Assembly (NCBI GenBank): GCA_003149345.1
Contig: QFWI01000011.1
Coordinates: 620,001-684,000, forward strand
Direction: 5' to 3'
DNA length: 64,000 bases
Source: Vampirovibrio chlorellavorus
GTDB taxonomy: Bacteria; Cyanobacteriota; Vampirovibrionia; Vampirovibrionales; Vampirovibrionaceae
Made by a program: the position numbers and the translations under genes. Under the pieces are notes generated by a model. It worked only from the letters and a program-made list of their open reading frames with translations, did not search any database and was not told the DNA's origin. Below are positions 8,506-16,080 of the stretch, one piece after another; the stretch's first letter is position 1, and each line of letters begins with the position of its first letter.

Positions 8506-8799
8506 ATGACAACGATACTCAAGCAAAGTAATGGGTTAACCCCTCGGGATCTCAATAATGTGACCATTTTAAAGCGTCATGGTTTATTTCTGGTGGAAGT
8601 GAAGATATCCAAAGTCTCCTTTGCCAAGGGCTTGTTGCTGGATAATGTGCCGCTGCCGGAGAATACCCGTGTGGTGTGCGTGACCCGGAACGGGCGAGCC
8701 ATCGTGGAGCTGGAGGCGGTATTTCTGGAAGAGGGAGACTCGTTGTACCTGGTGACTGAAAATGAGCAGGCGGTGCGGGCCGCATTTACGGTGCTGTAG
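8506..8799 (+). CDS. Stand-alone TrkA_C (RCK_C) domain protein
   Basis: Residues 30-97 of this 97-residue protein follow the RCK_C/TrkA_C pattern: LLLDNVPLPENTRVVCVTRNGRAI, a short variable part, then FLEEGDSLYLVTENEQA. In K+ channels and transporters this domain binds small ligands such as cyclic nucleotides and gates transport. Here it is not fused to an NAD-binding RCK_N or a membrane part, and no transporter gene is adjacent. It may be a free ligand-binding subunit. The recognition is from motif pattern only. It lies upstream of glmS on the same strand, with 262 bases between. Confidence 0.65.
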   Translation: MTTILKQSNGLTPRDLNNVTILKRHGLFLVEVKISKVSFAKGLLLDNVPLPENTRVVCVTRNGRAIVELEAVFLEEGDSLYLVTENEQAVRAAFTVL

Positions 8800-9061
8800 T
8801 CTGGGGGCCTTTCCTCTTTTGGGCTGTACGGGCTGCCCCTCAAGGAGGGCATCGGTTGAGTTTGGGAAAGATTTGCCGGTGATTTTATCCGGTGCCTCTT
8901 GCGCAAGGGAGGGTTTTCGGCAATGATCAAGTTCAATCGAGCAGGAAGAGCGTGGTGGGTGTACTCTGCCATTCAGGCTGACCGACCGGTGACACCTGCT
9001 TCAATTTCCTGGTTTCGACTCTCCGTTTCAGCATCCCGAACAACCCTGAGGACTCAGCGCA

Positions 9062-10966
9062 ATGTGTGGTATCGTCGGCTATTTTGGCCAAAAATCTCCC
9101 GTTCCCTTGATTGTAGACAGTCTGCGCACGTTGGAATATCGAGGCTACGATTCCGCCGGGGTTGCTTATCTGGACGATGAGAGCCTGCTGCACGTTTATA
9201 AAGCATCCGGTAAGTTGCTGAATCTGGAAGGCATTTTGCCCAACGAGTTGCGCCTGCCCACGGGGCCTGCTGAATCGGTAAATGGGCACCGAAATATTGG
9301 GATTGGCCACATCCGCTGGGCCACCCACGGGGCGGCCACCAATGTCAACGCGCATCCCCACACCGGATCTCGGCAGGAAATCGCCCTGGTACATAACGGC
9401 ATTATCGAGAACTTTTATGAGCTGCGCCAGGAGTTGCAGGCCAAGGGCCATCAGTTCGTCTCCGAAACGGATACCGAAAGCGTGGTACAACTGCTGGAAC
9501 ATTTCGCGGAAACCGAGCCTGATTTTTGCAAAGTCATTTTGAAGGCCCTGCAAAAGCTGCAAGGCGCTTACGCCCTGACGGTCATCTCCAAGAAAAACCC
9601 GCATCACCTGTATGCGGCAAGGCATCAAGCCCCCCTGGTGGTGGGCGTGGGCAAAGATCAAAACGGGAACGACGAGTACATTGTGGCCAGCGACGCTGTG
9701 GCCATTGTCAACCATACCAACCGCCTGATTTACCTGAAAGACGGTGAAATCGTGGAGATTTCCCCGGCGGGCCTGCGGATTATGAATCTACTGGGAGAGC
9801 TGGTGGAGCCGGTCATTGAGACCATCAGCACCGATCCGCTGACCATTGATAAAAAAGGCTACAAGCACTTCATGCTCAAGGAAATTTACGAGCAGCCCGA
9901 TGTGGTGCGCAACTCCCTGACCGGGCGTCTGCAAAGCGTGCATCAACCCATCTGGATTTTGGGGGATACCCCCGAGCAGGAGCAGCGCTTCGATACGCAT
10001 TTGAGCGCCATTAACCGCATTGTGATTATCGGTTGCGGCACCTCTTATAATGCCGGGTTGGTGGGCAAGTATTTTATAGAGGAACTGGTGCAGTTGCCGG
10101 TGGAAGTGGAAGCCGCTGGGGAGTTCCGCTACCGGAACCCGTTTATCAGCGATCGGGATTTGGTCATTACCATGTCCCAGTCGGGAGAAACGGCCGACAC
10201 CCTTGCAGCGCTTCGCCTGTCCCATCAAAAAGGGGCCAAGGTCTTGACCCTTACCAACCGGGAAGATTCCAGCATGGCCCGGGAGGCGGACTTTGTGATG
10301 CCCGTCCGGGCCGGGGTGGAAGTGAGCGTGGCCGCCACCAAGAGCTTTACCGCTCAAATCACGGCGTTGTATTTGCTGGGCTTATCCTTGGCGGAAAAGC
10401 GGCAGACGTTGTCTCCTGAAGCGTTGGAGTCTCTCAAATCGGAATTGCTGAAAATGCCAGCCCGCATTGAAAGCGTGCTGCACAATACGGAGCCGCTACA
10501 ATTGTTGGCCCGTAAATATGGCCAGGCCCGCGATGTCTTGTTTATCGCTCGGGGGGTGAATTTCCCGGTGGCCCTGGAAGGGGCCCTGAAGCTAAAGGAA
10601 ATCAGCTACATTCACGCTGAAGGGTATTCCGGCAGTGAGCTAAAGCACGGCCCCATCGCCATGCTGGATAGCAATGTGCCGGTGGTGTCCGTGCTGACCA
10701 AAGGCCCCGTCTTTGAGAAGATGATTTCCAACTGCCAGGAGGCCAAGGCCCGTGAGGCTCGCCTGATTGGCATTACCAACATGCCGGTTCCCACCGAGCT
10801 GCGGGATACCTTTGAGGATATTCTGGAGATTCCAGAGTCCGTGGAGCATTTTTCGCCCATGTTGACCACCATTCCCCTGCAATTGCTGGCCTACTATATG
10901 GCTGAATTTTTGGGGAAAGACGTGGATCAGCCCCGCAATCTGGCCAAAAGCGTGACCGTGGAGTAA
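9062..10966 (+). CDS. glmS: Glutamine-fructose-6-phosphate aminotransferase
   Basis: GlmS makes glucosamine 6-phosphate from fructose 6-phosphate and glutamine, the first step toward peptidoglycan amino sugars. The 634-residue protein starts MCGIVGYFG, whose Cys2 is the glutaminase nucleophile after Met removal. The class II glutaminase part contains EYRGYDSAG, GIGHIRWATHG and HNGIIEN. Two SIS domains follow (GCGTSYNAG, TMSQSGETADT, ISYIHAEGYSGSELKHG). The C-terminus AKSVTVE is standard. TGAGGA lies upstream of the ATG. I looked for a glmS ribozyme in the 262-base leader and could not recognise one. A small gene follows after 6 bases. Confidence 0.97.
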   Translation: MCGIVGYFGQKSPVPLIVDSLRTLEYRGYDSAGVAYLDDESLLHVYKASGKLLNLEGILPNELRLPTGPAESVNGHRNIGIGHIRWATHGAATNVNAHPHTGSRQEIALVHNGIIENFYELRQELQAKGHQFVSETDTESVVQLLEHFAETEPDFCKVILKALQKLQGAYALTVISKKNPHHLYAARHQAPLVVGVGKDQNGNDEYIVASDAVAIVNHTNRLIYLKDGEIVEISPAGLRIMNLLGELVEPVIETISTDPLTIDKKGYKHFMLKEIYEQPDVVRNSLTGRLQSVHQPIWILGDTPEQEQRFDTHLSAINRIVIIGCGTSYNAGLVGKYFIEELVQLPVEVEAAGEFRYRNPFISDRDLVITMSQSGETADTLAALRLSHQKGAKVLTLTNREDSSMAREADFVMPVRAGVEVSVAATKSFTAQITALYLLGLSLAEKRQTLSPEALESLKSELLKMPARIESVLHNTEPLQLLARKYGQARDVLFIARGVNFPVALEGALKLKEISYIHAEGYSGSELKHGPIAMLDSNVPVVSVLTKGPVFEKMISNCQEAKAREARLIGITNMPVPTELRDTFEDILEIPESVEHFSPMLTTIPLQLLAYYMAEFLGKDVDQPRNLAKSVTVE

Positions 10967-10972
10967 CCAACG

Positions 10973-11194
10973 GTGTCGCTGCCTCACCCTTCCTCTACTG
11001 TGGAGAGCTTTCAGATTCGTTTGGAAGGCTGGCCTCAGTTACTGCAAGAGGATGAACCGTTGGCCGCGCTGGAAGAGCGTTTGATGCAACAGTTGGAAGC
11101 GCCCACCCGCTTGCTGCGGTGGGCCGTGGTGCGGGTGGACTTGGCCGATCCGGCGCAGCCCTTTTGGTGCGAAGGGGCTTACCTGAAAAACTAG
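10973..11194 (+). CDS. Small hypothetical protein coupled to glmS
   Basis: This 73-residue protein begins at a GTG only 6 bases after the glmS stop, which suggests translational coupling. It is acidic and leucine-rich (LQEDEPLAALEERLMQQLEA) and ends with LLRWAVVRVDLADP plus a Trp/Cys segment. This gives a helix followed by a beta-strand pair. I recognise no family. Its placement suggests co-expression with glmS, but any link to amino-sugar synthesis is only inferred. Confidence 0.6.
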   Translation: MSLPHPSSTVESFQIRLEGWPQLLQEDEPLAALEERLMQQLEAPTRLLRWAVVRVDLADPAQPFWCEGAYLKN

Positions 11195-11348
11195 CGGACA
11201 GGACGCCACTTTTTTTGGTATCGTATTGCCCTGTCTATGGCACGCCCGATTCAAGCCGGTGTGCCCCGTCGTCCGGCTTTCCCTGTGCCTGCCCTTCTCT
11301 CTAACCCCTCTTGCTAGCCCCCCTTGCTAAACGTGGTACCATCATCTT

Positions 11349-12608
11349 ATGACAACGACTTCTTCCCCGATTGAGATCAACCAGATTTTTGTAGAACAGG
11401 CCCAAACCCTTTGCCGGGGCGGCGAATTGCTGCCAGGCGGAGTGATGCAACTGGCCCGTCAGCTGCAAAAGGCCGCTGAAACCTCCACGCCTTTAAAAGT
11501 AAAACTGGGCCTGGATCCCACCCGTCCCGATCTGCACCTGGGCCATACTGTGGTGCTACGTAAGTTGCGGGCCTTTCAGGATTTGGGCCATCAGGCCATT
11601 TTAATCATCGGGGATGCCACGGCCATGATTGGCGATCCTTCCGGGAGAAGCGCCACCCGCCCCCCGTTGACCGATGCGGAAGTGCAGGTCAATGCCCAAA
11701 CCTATCTGGATCAGGCCGGGAAAGTTATTGATGTCCGCAAGGCCCAGGTGGTGCGTAACAGCGAGTGGCTCAGCGGCATGAAGCTGGAAGACTTTTTGAA
11801 GCTGGCCGCCAAAACCACCGTGGCTCAAATCATTGCCCGGGAAGACTTTTCCAACCGCTTGAAAGAGAATCGTCCCATTTCCCTGCATGAGCTGTTTTAC
11901 CCCTTGATGCAAGGCTATGACTCCGTGGTGGTGGATGCCGACATTGAATTGGGAGGCACCGATCAGCGCTTTAACAACCTGATGGGCCGCGAGCTACAAG
12001 CCGCTTACGGGCGAGAGCGGGATCCGCAGATGGTGCTGCTGATGCCCTTGCTGGAAGGCACCGATGGCAAGGTCAAGATGTCCAAATCCTACCCCGAGCA
12101 TTGCATCAACCTGACGGATGTTCCCGAGGATTTCTATGGCAAATTAATGTCCATTCCCGATGTGTTGTTGCCCCGTTATGAGCTGCTGTTGGACTTGCTG
12201 AACGAGCAACAACTGGCAGAGCAGGCCCAACAATTTAAAGATGGTGTTTTGAACCCACGTGATGTCAAGATGTACCTGGCCAAGCACTTGGTGGGTCAGT
12301 ACCACGGGCCAGAGGCCGCAGCCGCAGCCGAGCAGGCATTTATTACCCGGTTTCAAAAGCGGGATATTCCCGAGGAAATCCCTGAATTGGGGCTGTCGGC
12401 GGATACATCCCACGTTTTAACCGCCTTGATGGTTGAGCAGCAACTGGCTCCCAGTCGCAATGAGGCCCGTCGGCTGATTCAGGGTGGCGGTGTGAAACTG
12501 GATGGTGAAAAAGTCGAGGACGTGGATGTCCAAATGGCTTATCCTGCCGGTCAATCCGTGGTCTTGCAGGTGGGCAAGCGCAAGTTTATTCGCCTGAATT
12601 TTCAGTAG
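11349..12608 (+). CDS. tyrS: Tyrosyl-tRNA synthetase
   Basis: TyrRS charges tRNA-Tyr. The 419-residue protein is a class I synthetase with the HIGH-like motif LHLGHTVV at about residues 57-64 and the signature KVKMSKS. The tyrosine-pocket and tRNA segments follow (LMQGYDSVVV, ELGGTDQRFN), and a C-terminal S4 RNA-binding domain begins near residue 355 (SRNEARRLIQGGGVKLDGE). No ribosome-binding site precedes the ATG; a TACCAT hexamer lies 6 bases upstream, so the message may be nearly leaderless, although no good -35 is seen. It is transcribed alone. Confidence 0.97.
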   Translation: MTTTSSPIEINQIFVEQAQTLCRGGELLPGGVMQLARQLQKAAETSTPLKVKLGLDPTRPDLHLGHTVVLRKLRAFQDLGHQAILIIGDATAMIGDPSGRSATRPPLTDAEVQVNAQTYLDQAGKVIDVRKAQVVRNSEWLSGMKLEDFLKLAAKTTVAQIIAREDFSNRLKENRPISLHELFYPLMQGYDSVVVDADIELGGTDQRFNNLMGRELQAAYGRERDPQMVLLMPLLEGTDGKVKMSKSYPEHCINLTDVPEDFYGKLMSIPDVLLPRYELLLDLLNEQQLAEQAQQFKDGVLNPRDVKMYLAKHLVGQYHGPEAAAAAEQAFITRFQKRDIPEEIPELGLSADTSHVLTALMVEQQLAPSRNEARRLIQGGGVKLDGEKVEDVDVQMAYPAGQSVVLQVGKRKFIRLNFQ

Positions 12609-12674
12609 CTCGCCATTTCCAGCCTACCCATCACGAAAAATGTCTTGCCCACTGGGTGGCAGTAGCCGCAGGGC

Positions 12675-12920
12675 TTAACGTTGATCGTACAGGTAGTTGA
12701 CGAATTTCAGGATCCCTCTGGAGCGAGGCTTACGGCCAGGCTGGGGGACGCTTGCTGTTGGCGTCTGGGCTTGCCAGGGAAAGTTGGCCGAGACCACGGG
12801 CGCAACGTGAAAGGGATTGGCTGGGGTCGAATGGGAAGCTGCTCTGCCATTCTCGGAAATGCTTTGCCAGGGATTCTCCGGTGCGTGGGGCTTGCGTAAC
12901 TCCTGAATGGAAATGGCCAT
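12675..12920 (-). CDS. Small orphan protein
   Basis: This 81-residue protein is rich in Pro, Ser, Ala and Trp (NPWQS, NFPWQ). It has a basic segment PGRKPRSRG and a C-terminal KFVNYLYDQR. It has no signal peptide or membrane segment. GAGGA lies 10 bases before the ATG, which supports translation. A terminator at 12985-13020 lies between it and the DJ-1 gene, so it is its own transcription unit. Its size and low-complexity style resemble the other orphan genes at 25943, 37001 and 37440. No function can be given. Confidence 0.5.
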   Translation of the reverse strand: MAISIQELRKPHAPENPWQSISENGRAASHSTPANPFHVAPVVSANFPWQAQTPTASVPQPGRKPRSRGILKFVNYLYDQR

Positions 12921-12984
12921 GATAGGTGTCCTCTAAATCTCTGGGGGAATGAATCTGGTTCTTTTACTATGAATCTAGCAAATT

Positions 12985-13020
12985 AAAGCCCCTGAACTGA
13001 AAAAGTTGCTCAGGGGCTTT
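12985..13020 (-). terminator. Terminator of the DJ-1 gene
   Basis: AAAGCCCCTGA pairs with TCAGGGGCTTT over 11 bp, 18 bases past the stop at 13038. The stem ends in T residues on either strand. Confidence 0.85.
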
Positions 13021-13037
13021 TGGGGGCTTAGAATCGC

Positions 13038-13586
13038 TTACACGCTGGGGGTTAAGGCCTTGAGTTGGGTCAGAATGGCCTGGGCGAAGTCAGCGGCGGC
13101 CTCCGGGCCATTGGCGGTCACAAAGCGGCCATCCACAGTCACGGGCTGACCGGTGTAAGTGACCTGATGGGACTTAAAGACGTTTAAGGCGTCCGGGCTT
13201 TCCCATACGGTGGCCTGCTTGCCGCCCAGCAACCCGGCTTTGGCCAGTACCGCCCCGGACAGGCAAATGGCCGCAATGATTCGGTTCTGCTGGTTCAGGG
13301 TTTGCAGCAATTGATGGACGTCAGCGTTTTCCCACAAGTATTCCGGGGAGCCCATGCCGCCCACCACGATTACCGCTTCATAGGCCTGCTTTTGCGCTTC
13401 CGCCAGGGCGTAGGCCAGGTCAAAATTGACCACTTCCGTGGCCCCCAGCATGCCCTTGGCCGTGCCCGTTTGGGTGCTGGCCGTTTCCACGCCCCAGCCC
13501 GCTTCGGTCAGCAGTTGCCGGGGCACCAGCAATTCCTCATCCCGAAACTGATCGGGGGCAATTACCATCAAAATCTTTTTGGCCAT
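13038..13586 (-). CDS. DJ-1/PfpI family protein
   Basis: This 182-residue protein has the DJ-1/PfpI fold signature: KKILMVIAPDQFRDEELLVP at the N-terminus, where the first Glu of EELL is the conserved acid; the strand AVIVVGGMGSPEYLW; and the nucleophile elbow IAAICLSGAVLAKAG with the reactive Cys. Family members act as glyoxalases, deglycases, chaperones or proteases, and no specific activity can be picked. I choose the ATG at 13586, which has GGAG 9 bases upstream. The gene is divergent from the bcsB-like pair and has its own terminator. Confidence 0.85.
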   Translation of the reverse strand: MAKKILMVIAPDQFRDEELLVPRQLLTEAGWGVETASTQTGTAKGMLGATEVVNFDLAYALAEAQKQAYEAVIVVGGMGSPEYLWENADVHQLLQTLNQQNRIIAAICLSGAVLAKAGLLGGKQATVWESPDALNVFKSHQVTYTGQPVTVDGRFVTANGPEAAADFAQAILTQLKALTPSV

Positions 13587-13751
13587 GGCTTGTATCTCCA
13601 TTCATTGGGAAATTCAGTCGTTTGACCCTTTATTTAAGCAAAGATGTCGCTTCGCTGAAAGCGCCCGTTCGGTCGGTGCGCTCACCCGGATCCCGCAGAC
13701 GTTTTGTAGGAGCCGGATACGAAATCGGCCCCACAAAACCCGGTGGCATAT

Positions 13752-13757
13752 TATAAT
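13752..13757 (+). promoter_or_regulatory. Candidate -10 box of the bcsB-like pair
   Basis: A perfect TATAAT lies about 63 bases before the first bcsB-like start. No good -35 is visible at 16-18 bases upstream. Confidence 0.4.
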
Positions 13758-13819
13758 CAGAACCATATCCAGTTTTGAGTGATGTATTGGGACAACTCTT
13801 TTAAACTCAAGGAGTGACG

Positions 13820-16015
13820 GTGAGTAAAGCGGTTATAAGGCGCGGATTGGCGAGTTTTCTGTTGGCCATGAGCCTGGGGCTCGGCTTGGAGGGCTTGCCC
13901 ACCCTGGCCGCCACGGAAGTGGTTCCCCTCAAGCGCCTGAAAGTCAACGACGTGATTTTGTTGCCCACGGTCAGCTCCCAGTATCAGGCCAAGTTTACCC
14001 GGCCAAAAACCTGGCAGGTCTCCCCCAAAAGCGCCGTTTACCTGGAGTTTCAGCATTCCATTGAACTACAGCCCCACCGCTCCTGGTTGCAGGTGATGGT
14101 GAACGATAAGGTCATCAAGCACATTCCGCTGACCCCGCAAAACGCGGAAGGCACCAAGATGACTATTCCCCTGCCGGTGGGCTTATTGAAGGACTTTAAC
14201 ACGCTTAATTTCCGGGTGCAGCAGCACTACACCGATCACTGTGAAGATCCGCTGGATAAGTCCCTGTGGACGCAAATTCTGCCTGCCACCCGCATTGTGT
14301 TTGACTATCAGCCGGTGGTGCCCAAGGTCGATTTAAACGCATTCCCCTATCCCATCATTGATGAATTGACCTACAGCCCGGCCCAGGTGCAGTACGTAAT
14401 GGATCAGGCCGCCTCGGAGCAGGAATTGCAAGCCTTGGCCCTGGTCAATGTCCATTTGGCCCAGCAAGCCCAAGATCACGAGTTGAAAACCCGGGTGGCC
14501 TTTGGGCGTTCCACGGCGGCTCCTGATGAGCATGCGGTCTGGATTGGCACCGCCGCGCATTTGGCTGGGATGCAGCCTTTGGTGGGGTCGGTTGGTAATT
14601 ACGCCCTGCAAGGGGGGCAGTGGGTCAACAGGCAGTCCGGGCAGCCATTGTCGCCCGATCAGGGGTTGGTCTTGTTCTTTCAGATTCCCGGCTCCAAGTC
14701 TCAAACTGGACTGGTGGTCACTGGTAACACCGATGAAGCGGTGTTAAAAGCCGCTGAATATCTAACCTTGCGTCCCAAAGCCTCCGTTTTGGCCGGTGGA
14801 GCCGCGGAAGTGCCCAGTGGGTGGAATCCCCCCGGAACCCGCACGGCCAAGGTGCCCCGCTTTGTGGAAGGCCAGTCTCGCACCTTCCGGGAATTGGGCT
14901 TTGACATTCAGGAAGTGCATAAAATCAACGCTCCGCCTATTACTTACAAGGTGCCGGTGGTTAGTAGGTTCCATAAAACGGGCGGTAAGTTGTGGCTGGA
15001 TCTTAACTACAGCTACAGTCCCCAGCTCAACCCGGAGTTCTCCTCCCTGGAATTACGCCTGAACGATGTGTCCATCGCCAATTTGCCCCTGACCAACCCG
15101 GCTGGGGAGCAACTGTTGCGGGCCAGCATCCCGGTGGCCAGTGAATTGATTCACCCCCGTAACGAGTTGGTGGCCCAGTTCCACTTAATGCCTGACAAAT
15201 ACGGTTGGTGCGTGGATAACTACGAGGACAACGCCTGGGGCAAGATTCTGGATGACTCCCAGTTTCGGGTGGAAGGCACGCCGGGCTCTTACTTACCGGA
15301 TGCGGGCTTGCTGAATAACACCATGTACCCTTATTCCCGGGCCGATAACCTGGAAGGCGTCCACCTAGCCGTACCCGCCACGCCCAGTGCCGCCGTGCTG
15401 GATTCCCTGCTGGGCTTTACCACCCGCTTGGGGCGCTCTACCCTGGCGGATACGGACTTGCGCCTGACCCTGAGCAAAGGCTTCGCCAGCCTGCCCGGCG
15501 ATAAAAATCTGGCCATCTTCCGGGAGTCGACCGACGCCGCCGCTTTGCCCGCCGGGGCCAAGCTGGTGTGGCAACTCTCCGGCAGCTCGCTGATGCAGGT
15601 TCTCAAGCTGGCTGACCCCAACGGGGGAACCATCAGCGGGGAGACCGCCGAGTTAGGGCAAGGGGCCTATCTGGAGCAATACGCTTTGGGCCCCGAACGA
15701 GTGGCCAGTGTATTTACAGCCAGTAAACCGGACGGGTTTTTAGCGCTGGGAGCCTTGTTTGAGTCGGACGCCCAGTTTGAAACCCTGGCCAGCGGCTTTG
15801 TGCAGCAGGCTTCTACCTTGCAAAACCAGTTGAACCCCATCACAGAGACTCGGTTCCACATTGAGGAAAAAAACGTGGTGACCAGCAATTGGTGGGATGC
15901 CCCCTTGAACTGGGTGAAAGGGCTCTCCTGGAATGTACTGCTTTTGGGGCTGGTAGGCGCCCTTTTGGTACTGATTATTCTGCCCATTCTGGTTCGGGCA
16001 CTGTTTCGGCGCTAG
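13820..16015 (+). CDS. BcsB-like cellulose synthase regulatory subunit, copy 1
   Basis: BcsB is the membrane-anchored, outward-facing carbohydrate-binding partner of the cellulose synthase BcsA. This 731-residue protein has a signal peptide (RRGLASFLLAMSLGLGLEG), two repeats of carbohydrate-binding plus flavodoxin-like parts, the family motif HCEDPLDKSLWTQILPATR near residue 140, a matching second motif KYGWCVDNYEDNAWGKI near 465, and one C-terminal membrane helix (VLLLGLVGALLVLIILPIL) followed by RALFRR. I choose the GTG at 13820, with AAGGAG upstream. A second bcsB-like gene follows after 65 bases. No bcsA, bcsZ or bcsC lies in the window, so polysaccharide identity is unknown. Confidence 0.85.
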   Translation: MSKAVIRRGLASFLLAMSLGLGLEGLPTLAATEVVPLKRLKVNDVILLPTVSSQYQAKFTRPKTWQVSPKSAVYLEFQHSIELQPHRSWLQVMVNDKVIKHIPLTPQNAEGTKMTIPLPVGLLKDFNTLNFRVQQHYTDHCEDPLDKSLWTQILPATRIVFDYQPVVPKVDLNAFPYPIIDELTYSPAQVQYVMDQAASEQELQALALVNVHLAQQAQDHELKTRVAFGRSTAAPDEHAVWIGTAAHLAGMQPLVGSVGNYALQGGQWVNRQSGQPLSPDQGLVLFFQIPGSKSQTGLVVTGNTDEAVLKAAEYLTLRPKASVLAGGAAEVPSGWNPPGTRTAKVPRFVEGQSRTFRELGFDIQEVHKINAPPITYKVPVVSRFHKTGGKLWLDLNYSYSPQLNPEFSSLELRLNDVSIANLPLTNPAGEQLLRASIPVASELIHPRNELVAQFHLMPDKYGWCVDNYEDNAWGKILDDSQFRVEGTPGSYLPDAGLLNNTMYPYSRADNLEGVHLAVPATPSAAVLDSLLGFTTRLGRSTLADTDLRLTLSKGFASLPGDKNLAIFRESTDAAALPAGAKLVWQLSGSSLMQVLKLADPNGGTISGETAELGQGAYLEQYALGPERVASVFTASKPDGFLALGALFESDAQFETLASGFVQQASTLQNQLNPITETRFHIEEKNVVTSNWWDAPLNWVKGLSWNVLLLGLVGALLVLIILPILVRALFRR

Positions 16016-16080
16016 CGCCACGCTCTTCATTCAAGATAAAGCAAGATTTGAAACGCTTTGAGCCATAAGGAACACACGGG

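Noticed and set aside
8800..9061. A possible glmS ribozyme in the glmS leader
   Set aside because: I could not find the conserved core or cleavage-site context, so it is not called.
8933..9715. A 260-codon minus-strand frame over the start of glmS
   Set aside because: Antisense to an unambiguous glmS with its Cys2 start.
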